A stretch of 64,000 nucleotides of DNA. Origin: Macrostomum hystrix. Its lineage: Eukaryota; Platyhelminthes; Macrostomidae. The stretch lies in NCBI GenBank assembly GCA_950097015.1, contig CATNEN010000015.1:218501-282500 (forward strand), read 5' to 3'. Below the pieces are notes generated by a model that was not told where the DNA came from, searched no databases, and saw nothing but the letters and a program-made list of their open reading frames with translations. Below, in pieces: positions 41,043 to 53,745 of the stretch. Every line of letters begins with the position of its first letter. Position 1 is the first letter of the stretch. The translations under genes and the position numbers were made by a program.

Positions 41043-42384
41043 TCTAAGGAGCACGTATTAAAAAGTTCACGATCAATGACTAGACAAATATTTGTAAAGA
41101 AACTTAAACTGACATTACGTATTGTTAGTTATGAGATTCGGAGAGTGAAATCTTAGAAGTAGTACTTGAAGTAGTGTAGTAAAGTTTTCACGAGCGACCC
41201 AATTAATTACGGTGAGATTTTACACAAAACCGTATAAACAATTCAATGAGTAAAGTTTATTTTTAATTAAAGATCGACAAAGGAGGAAAGCAGAAATGTT
41301 TTTACATGATTTCTAGTATTTTAAGAATCAAGAAGTGAATAATATGACTGCTTAACGAAATGCTAAACTTACAGAATTAAACACTTGTCTGTTTTAAACT
41401 GTTTCACTATAGTTCAACTAAGAAATTAAAAAGGACGCAAGGATCTTTATAATGCCTTCACCGTCATTCTTATCAGCGAGAACTATAAAAACCTGGGAAA
41501 AGTTACGCGATTTTGCTTGAGTCATGCTGCCTTGGGAATCCAGGGGTGCGGGAGCGACACAATGGAGTCCTCCGGGCTCCGCGCTGTCTGCGGGACCTCC
41601 CCAGTCAGCGCTTCCGGGACACCGAAAGCAGAGACTTGCAGAGCATTGTGATGTCTCACTGGAGGCTTAGCTATAGCTTGACAACCAATTGCCACACCTC
41701 ACTGATTTTTAATTGGCCCATGTTGCATGCAATCCGCACAGCCTCAACACCTTGCTGTCCAACAGTTCTCTTTCAATGAGTGGAAGACAATCGGCTCCGT
41801 GCGGTGAAAAGTTAGAAAGCGAAACAGATTTGAGCCGCTTAATAGATTTCTGCGGGTACTGAGGCGGTCTCTCCACATGCAGCAACCGGCCATTGTTGAC
41901 TGCCTGAGAATACCAGCAGATCCCAACTTTGAGAGAGCAGAGGGAGACAGTTGCGAGCACTTGAAGTGAGTCGAGCTAAATACGCACAGGTATATCATCG
42001 GCCTTGCTAATTTCATAGGGGCGCCTTGTCTCTGGGCCATAGACAATGGCCGGGAAGTGTTTTCCACGCAGTCAATTAGGCCAGTGGCAGATGAGAGACT
42101 TGTGGAGAAAGTTGGCCACTTGTAAACAGGACCAGCTCTGAATGAGTCGCTCTGCGGGGTCGCTCTGCGCGGCAAGTCAAATTAGGTTTTCTCACAGGAA
42201 CAAGAATTTATGATGAGCAGTTTTTACTCAGAATGATTAGCACAAATAAGAAAACTATTTATAAGAAATAAAAGTTAACCTTGAATCGCAAAGGTTGAGA
42301 CGGCGCGACCAGCTTAACACAGCAGACAGGCGTGAGTAGGTGCAATTCAGTTTGTTAGTTTATTTTTTATCACTGAGACAGCAG
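41043..42384. other. Intergenic, unique
   Basis: Several short open frames on both strands near 41510-42175 overlap each other and have no family resemblance. No gene called. Confidence 0.6.
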
Positions 42385-42825
42385 AGAGTGTGCGAAAGTG
42401 TGTGAGAGAGTGGGAGAAACTGGGAGAGAATGTGAGAAACTGGGAGATAATGTGAGAAACTGGGAGAGAATGTGAGAGACTGGGAGAGAATGTGAGAGAC
42501 TGGGAGAGAATGTGAGAGACTGGGAGAGAATGTGAGAGACTGGGAGAGAATGTGAGAGACTGGGAGAGAATGTGAGAGAGTGTGAGAGAGTGTGAGAGAG
42601 TGGGAGAGAGTGTGAGAGACTGGGAGAGAATGTGAGAGACTGGGAGAGAATGTGAGAGAGTGTGAGAGAGTGTGAGAGAGTGTGAGAGAGTGTGAGAGAG
42701 TGTGAGAGAGAGTGTGAGAGAGTGTGAGAGAGTGTGAGAGAGTGTGAGAGCGTGTGAGACAGTGTGTGAGAGAGTGGGAGAGAGTGTGAGAGAGTGAGAG
42801 TGTGTGTGACAGTGGGAGATGAGTG
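42385..42825. repeat. GAGAGTGT / GAGACTGG repeat
   Basis: 10- and 20-bp units of TGTGAGAGACTGGGAGAGAA and TGTGAGAGAG. Intergenic. Confidence 0.93.
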
Positions 42826-43384
42826 GTCAGATTGCAAGTGGAGGCAAGATCACTAATCAAAGAGCTTGGAGTGAGCGTTGATTAATAATGGCAAACGGTG
42901 AGAGACAAAGCTCAGACAAAGCTCGAGAAACGGTCATATCGAAAAACTTTTATGCCACCATTTGGCCTGTGTCGAGTTTCAGTTCGCCGCACCAATAAGT
43001 CACCGATTGGCCCTCGGCCCTCGAACACGCTTCCACGCCATGTCTCGGAGCTGTGTTGCCATCTCCAACTTGAGACACGCTGATTTTTCCTATGTCCAAC
43101 TGTTCCTCATTCTGCCCAGCTAATTAATTCTTCATGTCGGACCAATATCAATTTGCAATTGCCGCCAATTGTCTTCGGCTGGTTTTCAAGTGTCAATCAA
43201 TGCGAGCAACAATGGCGCCGCACTTGAAGTTTGAAGTTGTGTCTGATCTGTGTTTGCTAAACAATAGTGGAGAACCTTGTTGCTTTGAATACAGGCCTTG
43301 TTAATTGAGACATTGTGCGCGAGTTGTAACTTATTCACTCATATCGATTCTCACATTGAGATGATTGAAAGCTTTCGATAACAC
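42826..43384. other. Intergenic, unique
   Basis: Nothing recognised. Confidence 0.6.
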
Positions 43385-44530
43385 TATCCCTTCCTCACCC
43401 TTCATCCAGTCCCTTCCTCACCCTTCATCCAGTCCCTTCCTCACCCTTCATCCAGTCCCTTCCTCACCCTTCCCTTCATCCAGTCCCTTCCTCACCCTTC
43501 ATCCAGTCCCTTCCTCACCCTTCATCCAGTCCCTTCCTCACCCTTCATCCAGTCCCTTCCTCACCCTTCCCTTCATCCAGTCCCTTCCTCACCCTTCATC
43601 CAGTCCCTTCCTCACCTTCCTCCAGTCCTTTCCTCACTCTTTATCCAGTCCCTTCCTCACCCTTCATCCAGTCCCTTCCTCACCCTTCATCCAGTCCCTT
43701 CCTCACTCTTTATCCAGTCCCTTCCTCACCCTTCATTCATTCCCTTCCTCACATTCATCCAGTCCCTTCCTCAACTTTAATTCCAGTCCCTTCTTCACCC
43801 TTCATCCAGTCCCTTCCTCACCCTTCATCCAGTCCCTTCCTCACCCTTCATTGAGTTCCTTCCTCTCACCCTTCATCCACTGTCTTCCTGACCCTTCATC
43901 CACTGTCTTCCTGACCCTTCATCCACTGTCTTCCTCACCCTTCATCCAGTCCCTTCCTCACCCTTCATCCAGTCCCTTCCTCACCCTTCCCTTCATCCAG
44001 TCCCTTCCTCACCCTTCATCCAGTCCCTTCCTCACCTTCATCCAGTCCTTTCCTCACTCTTTATCCAGTCCCTTCCTCACCCTTCATCCAGTCCCTTCCT
44101 CACCCTTCATCCAGTCCCTTCCTCACTCTTTATCCAGTCCCTTCCTCACCCTTCATTCATTCCCTTCCTCACCTTCATCCAGTCCCTTCCTCAACTTTAA
44201 TTCCAGTCCCTTCTTCACCCTTCATCCAGTCCCTTCCTCACCCTTCATCCAGTCCCTTCCTCACCCTTCATCCAGTCCCTTCCTCACCCTTCATCCAGTC
44301 CCTTCCTCACCCTTCATTGAGTTCCTTCCTCTCACCCTTCATCCACTGTCTTCCTGACCCTTCATCCACTGTCTTCCTGACCCTTCATCCACTGTCTTCC
44401 TGACCCTTCATCCACTGTCTTCCTCACCCTTCATCCAGTCCCTTCATCCAGTCCCTTCATCCAGTCCCTTCATCCAGTCCCTTCATCCAGTCCCTTCATC
44501 CAGTCCCTTCATCCAGTCCCTTCCAAACCT
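43385..44530. repeat. 23-bp minisatellite with a long higher-order period
   Basis: Units of TCACCCTTCATCCAGTCCCT plus TCC. A variant series (TCCTTTCCTCACTCTTTATCC, CATTCATTCCC, AACTTTAATTCC, CACTGTCTTCCTGA) runs twice, at about 43610-43930 and 44030-44410. It ends in short CCCTTCATCCAGT copies next to the Fer3 3' side. Confidence 0.95.
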
Positions 44531-44539
44531 TTATTGAGT

Positions 44540-44930
44540 CCTTTACTACTCTGTAAATAATGGGAATATTTAACGGTTAATTAAAACAAAGCAATGGTCA
44601 TAAAAGTTTAAGTTATAAGCAAATAATTATAACTTCTGTTATGCGTATATTTGACACACGTCAACTTTTTTAGTGCTTGTAAAACTTCGAGACCACGCAT
44701 GCAGGTAAATAAATGTATAGTTACAATTAAAATAGGCGTACCCCACTGGTTCACAGGTAACATCTGAAGTACAGGTAGAGCGCAACTAAATCATATTTTA
44801 ATCATTGGAATATAATTTGTACACAAACTGAAGCGCAATGAAAGCAGCTTGTATTATCCTGATCATGATGCAGAGCAAACTAGTCTCTTAAATAAAATCA
44901 AATAAAAGTTTTTTGAGCTGGCAACCTGAG
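44540..44930. other. 3' flank of Fer3
   Basis: AT-rich. Probably the Fer3 3' UTR. Confidence 0.5.
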
Positions 44931-45048
44931 CTACCTGAGTTGACTTGAGGAGGGCGGTTGGTCCCACACGGCTGGCCTGCTGACACATGCCGGTGTCCAC
45001 TGCTGCTGCTGTGGCTGCGTCAATGATGCTGGAAATCGAATCGACTGA

Positions 45049-45131
<83 letters not shown>

Positions 45132-45830
45132 AGGATCGAGCGGCTGTTGCGGTGGCATCGGTGGTTGCTGCTGCTGTTGGCAGGAGGCCGACCGAAGTCG
45201 GACCTGGTCGGGCGGCACGCCGCTGACCACCTGGCCCATGAAGCGGATGTAGGTGATGGCCAGTCGAAGGGTTTCAATGCGCGACAGTCGCTTCTCGAAC
45301 GCGAAGGTCGGCACCTTGGTGCGCAGGGTGTCGAAGGCTTCGTTGAGGTTGAACATTCTGCGGCGCTCTCTGTGGGAGGGAATCGAGGACGGGTCTTACA
45401 GAAACAGCTCAGCAGGGATGGGCCCAGTGCTTTTGTCTGTGAGCAGTTCTCAAACTCACCGAACATTCGCAGCTTTCCTTTGAGCCTGAGACGCCACTCG
45501 CTTGCGCTTCGGCTTCTGCGGTTTGGCCAGCGGAGCTTCCAGAGCTGCCTGCGGTGGCGGCTGCTGCTGGGCCATCGGCACCGCGTAGAAGTACTGCTGC
45601 TGCTGCTGAGTCTGCCAGCTAACAGCTCCATGCGGCAGCTGGGGAGTGAACATTCCCGCAGCTGCCGAAGTCTCCAGCGATGAAGTCATGACGGCGCCGC
45701 AGCTTGAGATGCTTCCAATGCTGCTGCTGCTGCAATTGCTGCTGCTGCTGCTGCTGTTGCTGCTGCAACCAACAGCTTCCACAATTTGCTGAGCCGACAC
45801 CGAGGCAGGAGATGTGGACATCTTCCGCAT
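44931..45830 (-). CDS. Fer3: bHLH transcription factor of the Fer3 / FERD3L (nephew of atonal 3) group
   Basis: DNA-binding basic helix-loop-helix regulator. Members of this group act as tissue-specific partners of E-proteins in neural and gut development. Exon 1 (45460-45830) and exon 2 (44931-45369) join in phase 2 exactly inside the basic region and give 269 residues. The bHLH reads [20 protein letters not shown], then [18 protein letters not shown] and [15 protein letters not shown], which is close to Drosophila Fer3 as I recall it and unlike Ptf1a or Twist. The N-terminal part is rich in Ser and Gln (CAG/CTG runs at 45540-45770). The C-terminal part has a poly-Gln run (45051-45132) and ends at TAG 44931-44933. 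The start is ATG 45828-45830. A second ATG lies three codons further in, and the open frame upstream has no other ATG. A minus-strand AATAAA lies at 44530-44535, about 400 bp past the stop. No other gene is close, which suits a developmental regulator. Confidence 0.92.
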
Positions 45831-45949
45831 GACTTGGCCTTTCAAAGGAATGATAAGCCTGTGAATAGGATTTCACCCGTCTCTGAAGCTTGGAAACTTG
45901 GGAAATTGAAGACCGATGAAATGAGAAGCCGATTGTGACAGAGCACTTC

Positions 45950-45962
45950 TCTTTTTTATCCC
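45950..45962 (-). promoter_or_regulatory. Possible TATA-like element of Fer3
   Basis: GGGATAAAAAAGAG on the minus strand, about 120 bp upstream of ATG 45830. A second similar word (GGGATAAAAAGAGG) is at 46016-46027. Confidence 0.3.
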
Positions 45963-46634
45963 TTTTGTACGGAAGACTTTCTAGCAGCGGATCGTGTCTT
46001 CTGCGTCCCCTCGGCCTCTTTTTATCCCCACAACTGGGAATAGGGGCCGCGAGCCAATCCACTCGCTATTCTCCCCAAATTTCCCACGTCCTGCGCCTTG
46101 ACGGGGGTTGGAGAGAAGCGGATCCAGATTCCATTGGTCCGCGCTGCCTGGCCTCCCAATCTGCCAGTTCCGTCACTTCTCATCCCCGGCGGCGGTGCAT
46201 GGCTTTGAGTAGAGTGTGAGAACTGTAGGCCCAGTGTTCTCATGGCCGGCCTGTCTGCTGTGGCAGTGGGCCATTGTGCAGACTGCGGCACATTGCATTT
46301 ACAGCTGAGCAAGGGGTGCATGAAAAACAGTGAAAACAGTTTTTGCCTTTATGATCCTCCGCATGGGAAGTTTAGCTGTCGGGCCTCCGCTACTTTCGCT
46401 TTTATGATATCGCCAACTATCGACCTATGCTTGAGCCATAAACTGATTGGGTATACTCGTAGCACAATCCCCACTTTGTGCGAAATTTTCAATAAACTAT
46501 TTTTGTGGCCCTGCCGTGGTGCATGAGTGCGACACCAGTCTATTTGAGTTCTCTATGAAAATTCTCCTTTCCCGAGCTTACAACGCAAATTATCTTTTAA
46601 AATTACACAGAATAATAAGCTTTGAAAACTTCTG
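45963..46634. other. 5' flank of Fer3
   Basis: Unique sequence between Fer3 and the 16-bp array. Candidate regulatory DNA by position only. Confidence 0.5.
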
Positions 46635-47388
46635 AATCCCCAATCTACTCAATCCCCAATCTACTCAATCCCCAATCTACTCAATCCCCAATCTACTCAA
46701 TCCCCAATCTACTCAATCCCCAATCTACTCAATCCCCAATCTACTCAATCCCCAATCTACTCAATCCCCAATCTACTTAATCCCTAATCTACTTAATCCC
46801 TAATCTACTCAATCCCCAATCTACTCAATCCCCAATCTACTCAAACCCCAATCTACTTAATCCCCAATCTACTCAATCCCCAATCTACTCAAACCCCAAT
46901 CTACTCAAACCCCAATCTACTCAAACCCCAATCTACTTAATCCCCAATCTACTCAATCCCCAATCTACTCAATCCCCAATCTACTCAAACCCCAATCTAC
47001 TTAATCCCCAATCTACTCAATCCCTAATCTACTCAATCCCCAATCTACTCAATCCCCAATCTACTCAATCCCCAATCTACTCAATCCCCAATCTACTCAA
47101 TCCCCAATCTACTCAATCCCCAATCTACTCAAACCCCAATCTACTCAATCCCCAATCTACTCAATCCCCAATCTACTCAATCCCCAATCAACTCAATCCC
47201 CAATCTACTCAAACCCCAATCTACTCAATCCCCAATCTACTCAATCCCCAATCTACTCAATCCCCAATCTACTCAATCCCCAATCTACTCAATCCCCAAT
47301 CTACTCAATCCCCAATCTACTCAATCCCCAATCTACTCAATCCCCAATCTACTCAATCCCCAATCTACTCAATCACCATTCTACTCAA
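46635..47388. repeat. 16-bp minisatellite upstream of Fer3
   Basis: About 47 units of TCAATCCCCAATCTAC with AAACCCC and TTAATCCC variants. It begins about 800 bp upstream of the Fer3 start codon. Confidence 0.95.
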
Positions 47389-49017
47389 GTTAATCACCGT
47401 AGACCCCTACGATGGCCCTAAGCAAGCTTTCGTTCGCATCGTCACCAGCAGATTCTCTCTCCCCGGTGTCTCTAGTATCGATTCCTTTGAACTGCCAGCA
47501 TCCATGCGCTCTGCAGCCCGCGGCACGGACTGAATGGGCACAATGATCACCCACATTGATCGCATGCGGCAACGAATGAGCCAAGCTGTAACCTGCTGAT
47601 TGTGAGCTCATTGTGAGCTCATTGTGTGTAGCCAGTCATCTCCGTTCACCGCTCACCACTTGATGAGGGATGCAGAATTGACACGGAAATCACCGCTGGG
47701 TCGCATTAATTTTCAATGGGCCCCACTTAATTCGCAAAACCCGCACAGGTCCCTGTTTCAATTTGATTTGCCTCTCGCTAAATAATATAATAATAGCGAA
47801 ACCGAATTGCCACCGACATGGCAACAGTGTAGCCAAAGCCGGCTGTCCCACATTAGGTCCGCTAATCCCCTCACCGCGTCCCGTATTTTAGAACTCGATC
47901 CCTCACGCCACAGTCATCACTGTAACCAGAATGTGCATGCCCAATGATTTCTTAATTCTCCGCATTGTGCTGGTACGGCCCAGGTAAGCCAGAGGCAGGC
48001 GATTAAGACTGAAGCAGAGAATTGTGCTCAAACTATTCAGCTACTCAAAACTTCCCGACCGAATCATCCACGGAGGCAGTTTAGCAGAACGAAGAGAAAA
48101 GCAGAGCGGTGGCAGACACATAGGGGCAAGTTTAAGAGGCCTGAGCGGTGGTCACACGTGGTCCGGGCCAGCTGTTGCTCGACCACTCCACGCTGCCTGG
48201 GCTTCATAGGAATTAAAACAGCTCTGCCACGACTCCGCTGCGCGCCCTCCCGCATGCAGCGAGTGGCACAGACGGATTTGAGAAACTTCTGAAATCCACA
48301 AAAACAACTCATTTCTTCTCCCGCTAATCCCCCTGAGGGTGGCTCACGGTCATATTAGCTCCCAATGTTTCTGCTTGCAGGGATTTCAGGCTGAAGGGGA
48401 TTATTGACTGCCGATGGGCCCGGCTCATTCCCAATCCTCCCCCACCTATTGTCCTGTCTGCTGATCTGTGCTCAAATGTTTTTGAGCTCCAGCGATTGCT
48501 GCGGAGAAACCGCTCTTCTAGGAGAGTTTAATGAACTGGGATCTGAGGTAGATGATACAGAAGATTGCAGAGCAGAAAATTCAGGACCTGGCGGTTAAAA
48601 AAGTGCTGAGACATCCAGTTGGAGATTAAACAACAATGATCGATCGATTAACGATTCGCGCGTGAACAGCGCATTGTTCTGCGTTGTCTTTTGTCTGGTC
48701 TTTTTTTCCTTCAGGAGTTTAACTGCAGCGAATTAAATTAGTTTATTAATTGAGTAGCAAATTGGACACTTGTGGACTCTGCGGAGACCATTGTGGTGAA
48801 GACGACACGCGACCCCTACACCAGACAGGCAAACCACAGTTCCCTTTCAATAAATTCCGATGATAAATAAAACAATTCATGATTTCACCAGTTTCTTTTA
48901 ACGATTAAATGACAATGATGAAGCACGTGTGATGATTAGCATGGACTGCTTTACTAATTGGAACTGCAGCAATACTTGCTTTCAGTTGCTTATCTTGACG
49001 GATATCAGGACGCATCT
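47389..49017. other. Intergenic, unique
   Basis: No gene or element recognised in 1.6 kb. Moderate GC and no long open frame. Confidence 0.6.
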
Positions 49018-49240
49018 ATTCTCTCCCCTGTCCCATCTCTCCCCTGTCGTATCTCTCCCCTGTCCCATCTCTCCCCTGTCCCATTTCTCCCCTGTCCCAT
49101 CTCTCCCCTGTCCCATCTCTCCCCTGTCCCATCTCTCCCCTGTCGTATCTCTCCCCTGTCCCATCTCTCCCCCTGTCCTATTTCTCCCCCTGTCCCATCT
49201 CTCCCCCTGTCCCATCTCTCCCCCTGTCCCATCTCTCCCC
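49018..49240. repeat. 16-bp CT-rich minisatellite, third locus of this unit
   Basis: About 14 units of CTCTCCCCTGTCCCAT with one extra C in later units. Nearly the unit of 37235-37840 and 59420-60241, but with no hAT-like head. Confidence 0.93.
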
Positions 49241-50069
49241 GTCTCTTCCTGTGAAAATGGGATAACAGAACGGTTTGTCTTCACTGCTAACTTTGTAACT
49301 GCATGATATTTCGTGGTCTGTGAAGCTGGCTTGACCTGTGGTCAGTCAGGGAAAATGGAGATGAAGAATGCAGAACCATGAAAGGCTTGTAAGGGCTTGC
49401 TGAGCTGCTCCCCAGCAAGCCCAGGAGATTACCATATAGTATAATTTCTTTCGGATTTCCAGCTCAAATGAGTCGAAGTCGAAATTGTTTACATAAACAG
49501 TCGAGTGCTTTCATCGCACCTCCGCAGCTGCTCAACTGTGTGAGTGAGAACATCGACTCGGCTAAAGAAAAACATTTATTATTTCTTCCATGCAGAAGCA
49601 ACTGCGTGAGACGGCTCCCTCCGTGTTCGCTTGACTTGTTTTTGGGAAGGAAGAGAATGACAATGTCTATGGCAGATCCATTGTGTGCAGTATCGTTTAG
49701 AAAAACGAGTTCCTGTCAGATCAGTTGCCTTGACGTCACTGAAATGAACTCCTGAATACAGCTGACACGAGATCCAATTGTTTTGGCGTTAATGGCTGTT
49801 TGTTGTTGCAGCACCTGATCTTTATTGTTGTGAAAGCTCCGCGTTAGAAACAATGGCATGGGGAACAGATCAAAACACAAGCAAGCAGCTGCATGCTTTC
49901 TTGTCTCCTCCACTGCATTAGTGGCTGTCTGTGTTTTCCTAGCCTGACACACCTGCGCCTCGTTGCTAAGGGGAAGTTGTGGGGATTAATGTTGTCAGTT
50001 TTGGTGAGACATTAAAAAAATAATAAGGAATTTTTATTTCCAAGGCTGATTGAATGCATGCGTTTTTTA
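49241..50069. other. Intergenic, unique
   Basis: Nothing recognised. Confidence 0.6.
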
Positions 50070-50580
50070 GACAGCAGACAGCAGACAGCAGACAGCAGAC
50101 AGCAGACAGTAAACAGCAGACAGCAGACAGCAGACAGCAGACAGCAGACAGCAGACAGTAAACAGCAGACAGTAAACAGCAGACAGTAGACAGCAGACAG
50201 CAGACAGCAGACAGCAGACAGTAAACAGCAGACAGCAGACAGCAGACAGCAGACATCAGACAGTAAACAGCAGACAGCAGACAGCAGACAGTAAACAGCA
50301 GACAGCACACAGCAGACAGCAGATAGCAGATAGCAGATAGCAGATAGCAGACAGCAGATAGCAGACAGCAGACAGCAGATAGCAGATAGCAGATAGCAGA
50401 TAGCAGACAGTAGACAGCAGATAGCAGATAGCAGATAGCAGACAGTAGACAGCAGGCAGCAGACAGCAGACAGCAGACAGTAGACAGCAGGCAGCAGACA
50501 GCAGACAGCAGACAGCAGGCAGCAGACAGCAGGCAGCAGACAGCAGACAGCAGACAGCAGGCAGCAGACAGCAGAAAGAA
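50070..50580. repeat. 7-bp AGACAGC repeat
   Basis: About 72 units of AGACAGC with AGATAGC, AAACAGC and AGACAGT variants grouped in blocks. Intergenic. Confidence 0.95.
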
Positions 50581-51106
50581 AGACAGCAACCAATTTGCAG
50601 TCCGAGCTCAGATCCAACGCGTTATAAATAGTTTTGTTATAACAAATAGACTTTGTTATAAATTGTTTTTTGTTATCAAACGGCCAGCCCACCGACTGTC
50701 CCACTGCACGGGGCCTGCATGTGTAAAATGAGATTGTGAGAAAGTCATTAGTCGTGTCGGATATCAAAGCGGCCTATTTAGACAATAATCGTTTGTGCTC
50801 ATCTGTTCTCAGACCGGAGCTGTAGGAAGAGAAGGCGGAGCACTTGCAAGTCGCATTGTTTCGTGAAGTCTCCGCTCCCGCATTGCTGCGAAGTAAACAA
50901 GATTACAAATGCATAGCTGCCTGAAATGCTGTACTTATCTACTGCTCTTTGTTGCTGAGCTTTGTTATCGCACAGGTGGGCGCGGACTGCGGTCTGAGCA
51001 GCATGCTGGGTCTCAATTTATTTTAGGACATTGTTAAACTTACTTTCATTGGTCTCTGGTCTGCTTTTTATGCGGCTTTACTGTTCTCTTTGCCCAAAAT
51101 TTTTAA
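50581..51106. other. Intergenic, unique
   Basis: Nothing recognised before the truncated SINE. Confidence 0.6.
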
Positions 51107-51276
51107 GTGAGAGTGTACACGCCTGTGTGAGCGTGTGCCTGCGTACAGTATCTGTCTGCATGTGTGCTCAGGAGTCAGCGAAATGGGCATAATTGCCTCC
51201 TCGTTGGCCACCTCGTAGTGTCACCAAATAATGTGCCGTTACCCGCAGCCCTCCTGCAATTACTATCATTATTAGG
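51107..51276 (+). mobile_element. 5'-truncated copy of the SINE family seen at 20862-21225
   Basis: Shares CTGCGTACAGTATCTGT, GCTCAGGAGTCAGCGAAATG, GTGTCACCAAAT and GCAGCCCTCCTGCAATT with the other copy and ends in ATCATTATTA. The tRNA-like head is missing. Confidence 0.75.
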
Positions 51277-51299
51277 GGAAAACTTTTCAAAGTAAAGAA

Positions 51300-51365
51300 A
51301 ACTGCTTCCGCTGAATGTTGTGCAGTCCAGTCCATAGACTGAATATCTGTACACAGCCCCCGACC
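51300..51365 (+). mobile_element. SINE fragment (family of 17744-18056)
   Basis: Contains CAGTCCATAGACTGAATAT and CTGTACACAGCC, the diverged counterpart of CAGTCCATGGACAGAACAG and CTGTACGCAGCC in the full copy. Confidence 0.5.
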
Positions 51366-52524
51366 CAATGCATCATTTGCAATCATCTTCCTTACTATCG
51401 CACTGAAGCAACGGCCCTTTATTTGAAACAATGCTTCTCGTAGTGCTTGCTAATCAGTAAACAATCTCAAATTGAGTCAAAGTCAATCAGATAGTGCTAA
51501 ATAAGCTGACAGGAAGTTCTGAGTTTGAGTTGCCGTGCTCCGTCAGGCCTGACAGGCCTTCAAATTGAGAACAGTATTTTAGTTAGAGTCCTGCTGAATT
51601 ACCTGTCAAATGCAACTATTATTCAAAAGAATGCTTTGATGCAGACACAAGGCCCGTCAGAGTGCGCCTCAGCTGTCCTGCTTCACTCAAGCACTCAAGA
51701 ATAGGTATTTGAGTCTGAGTCTAGACAGCTCTAAGTGGTATATTCTGTAGTCGCAAAGCATAATTTCATTACGATTCGTTGAGTCTCAGTTTTGAGTTAG
51801 TCTCGAAGAAAATCTGGCAAAATTTTCCGCTCTAAATAAATTCGAACTTTCTTTTAAGAGCTTTCTTGAGAAAGGCAATTGCTCAAATTGTATGTTTTAT
51901 ATGCGGCGCTGTTGATGGACATTGTGAGAAAACAATGGAAAACAAAGCGAAACGGGATCGGGAAAGTCAAGCCTTCATCTGAGTTCGGGCCATGTTTTTC
52001 TTCGGCTTTTTATAGATTGCAAAACACGGAATGTGAAGTGGACACAGACGATTTCCCGTGTGACTTTCAGTTCTTCTTTTTTATCACTTCGCGTTCGGAG
52101 CTGAGTTCTTGGAAATCGCATCCGATTCCAGGAAATCTGAGTCACATTCTATAAATACTGCAGCAACCGCATTAGCACCGCTAGCTCATAGAGAGCAGAT
52201 TGACACACCCGATTCACCTCTCCATGATTGATTGAAATATAAAATAGAAGACATTGTTGAAATGCGGTGGGTGCAGACTCATGAGACTATTATCACAGCA
52301 GTGCGGAGGATAGCTGCTGTGCAAGAATTTGACACTTCAGACTCTTAAGGATGTGAATTTCCTCTAATAATACTCAAATCTCTAGCATATATAATCCTAG
52401 CTTGTACATGACATTACCTTTAAGGTGCATGACCTTACTTATAAACTCTAATAACCTTAACTATAAAGTCTATATATAACCTTGACTATAAGGTGCATGA
52501 CATTACTTAAAATATGTGTGTATT
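51366..52524. other. Intergenic, unique
   Basis: Small runs of TATAACCTTGACTATAAGGT type at 52400-52500 border the E-box array. No gene recognised. Confidence 0.6.
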
Positions 52525-52770
52525 ACCCTACCTGTAATACACGTGATACTACCTGTAATACACGTGATAGTACCTGTAATACACGTGATAGTACCTGTAA
52601 TACACGTGATAGTACCTGTAATACACGTGATAGTACCTGTAATACACGTGATACTACCTGTAATACACGTGATAGTACCTGTAATACACGTGATACTACC
52701 TGTAATACACGTGATACTACCTGTAATACACGTGATACTACCTGTAAAACACGTGATGCTACCTGTAGTG
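52525..52770. repeat. 21-bp minisatellite with an E-box in every unit
   Basis: Twelve units containing ACCTGTAATACACGTGATA, each with the palindromic E-box CACGTG. Confidence 0.95.
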
Positions 52771-53037
52771 ACAGTCTAATGTAGATGTATTTTAAACCAA
52801 ATTATATTTATCCACAAAGCATGAATCATGCAGACATTGAAACTGCGATCTACATTAGGCTGACAACAAACCCAAAAAGCAGTTCTAAACAATTTACAAA
52901 CTCCTTCAGACCAATATAGGACCCCTTTAGGCGCGAATTTTTCAAAAAGTTTGCAAGACTACTTATTTTTCTTTGTAAGTAGAATCGTCAGGACATGCGC
53001 AATAAAATTATCAAAATGGGAATAAATAGAAAGCCAA

Positions 53038-53295
53038 TCAAGCTGTCAGGTAGATTGTCTTCTGCTGTCGTTTTGCCTTCACTGGCAACTCATCTTCCAG
53101 TTGGCGCCTCGCCCTGCCCCGATCTGATCTCGAGTCGAAGTCGCCGATCTCAGCAGCTCCGGAGTCGGCCGTATCGGCGCCGCGGCCGCAGCAGTAGTGC
53201 AGCGCCAGGGCCATCAGACCAGCGAACAGCCCGAGGCCGGCAAGACCGCCCAGCAAGCTGCCCACGATGCAGCTCGGTTGGCAGCCCTGTGTCAT
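53038..53295 (-). CDS. Short single-pass membrane protein or terminal exon of one
   Basis: An 85-codon frame opens at ATG 53293-53295 and closes at TGA 53038-53040. The product begins MTQGCQPSCIVGSLLGGLAG and continues as a Gly/Leu/Ala-rich hydrophobic helix to ALHYCC. A charged tail follows (GDFDSRSDRGRARRQLEDEL). The shape, with one helix followed by a juxtamembrane CC and a basic-acidic tail, is typical of the last exon of a type I membrane protein. An acceptor-like CTTCAG lies just upstream of the ATG (near 53307), so the ATG may simply be internal. Base composition is much richer in GC than the flanks, as in the other coding exons here. I found no convincing upstream exon within several kb and do not recognise the family. 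Confidence 0.4.
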   Translation of the reverse strand: MTQGCQPSCIVGSLLGGLAGLGLFAGLMALALHYCCGRGADTADSGAAEIGDFDSRSDRGRARRQLEDELPVKAKRQQKTIYLTA

Positions 53296-53434
53296 CGCTG
53301 CGCTGAAGTTCGCGATGTTCGGGATGCGGAGGACTTTAGAGACGGAGTTGGGATGATTAACACGGGTTCCAGAGGGAAGAAAAGGCAGGGATAAATAAAT
53401 AAATAATAGATAAATAAAAGGGAATAAAAGGAAG

Positions 53435-53745
53435 GGATTTGAGAATGGGGATTTATTTAAGGGGATTTGAGAATGGGGATTTATTTAAGGGGATTTGAGA
53501 ATGGGGATTTGTTTACGAGGATTTGAGAATGGGGATTTATTTAAGGGGATTTGAGAATGGGGATTTATTTAAGGGATTTGAGAATGGGGATTTATTTAAG
53601 GGATTTGAGAATGGGGATTTATTTAAGGTTTTTGAGAATGGGGATTTATTTAAGGGATTTGAGAATGGGGATTTATTTAAGGGATTTGAGAATGGGGATT
53701 TATTTAAGGGATTTGAGAATTGGATTTTATTTTAGGGAATTTTGA
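53435..53745. repeat. 27-bp G/T-rich minisatellite
   Basis: About 11 units with GAGAATGGGGATTTATTTAA then GGGGATTT or GGGATTT. Near the short membrane-protein exon. Confidence 0.93.

Noticed and set aside
41513-42175. Overlapping short frames that might be a small gene
   Set aside because: Frames on opposite strands have similar length, no family resemblance, and no paired splice sites.
43365-44357. 330-codon frame with SSPFIQSLPH repeats
   Set aside because: 23-bp minisatellite; codon content is dictated by the unit.
50012-50767. CCLLSAV-rich frame resembling a membrane protein
   Set aside because: 7-bp AGACAGC repeat read in all three frames; hydrophobicity is an artefact.
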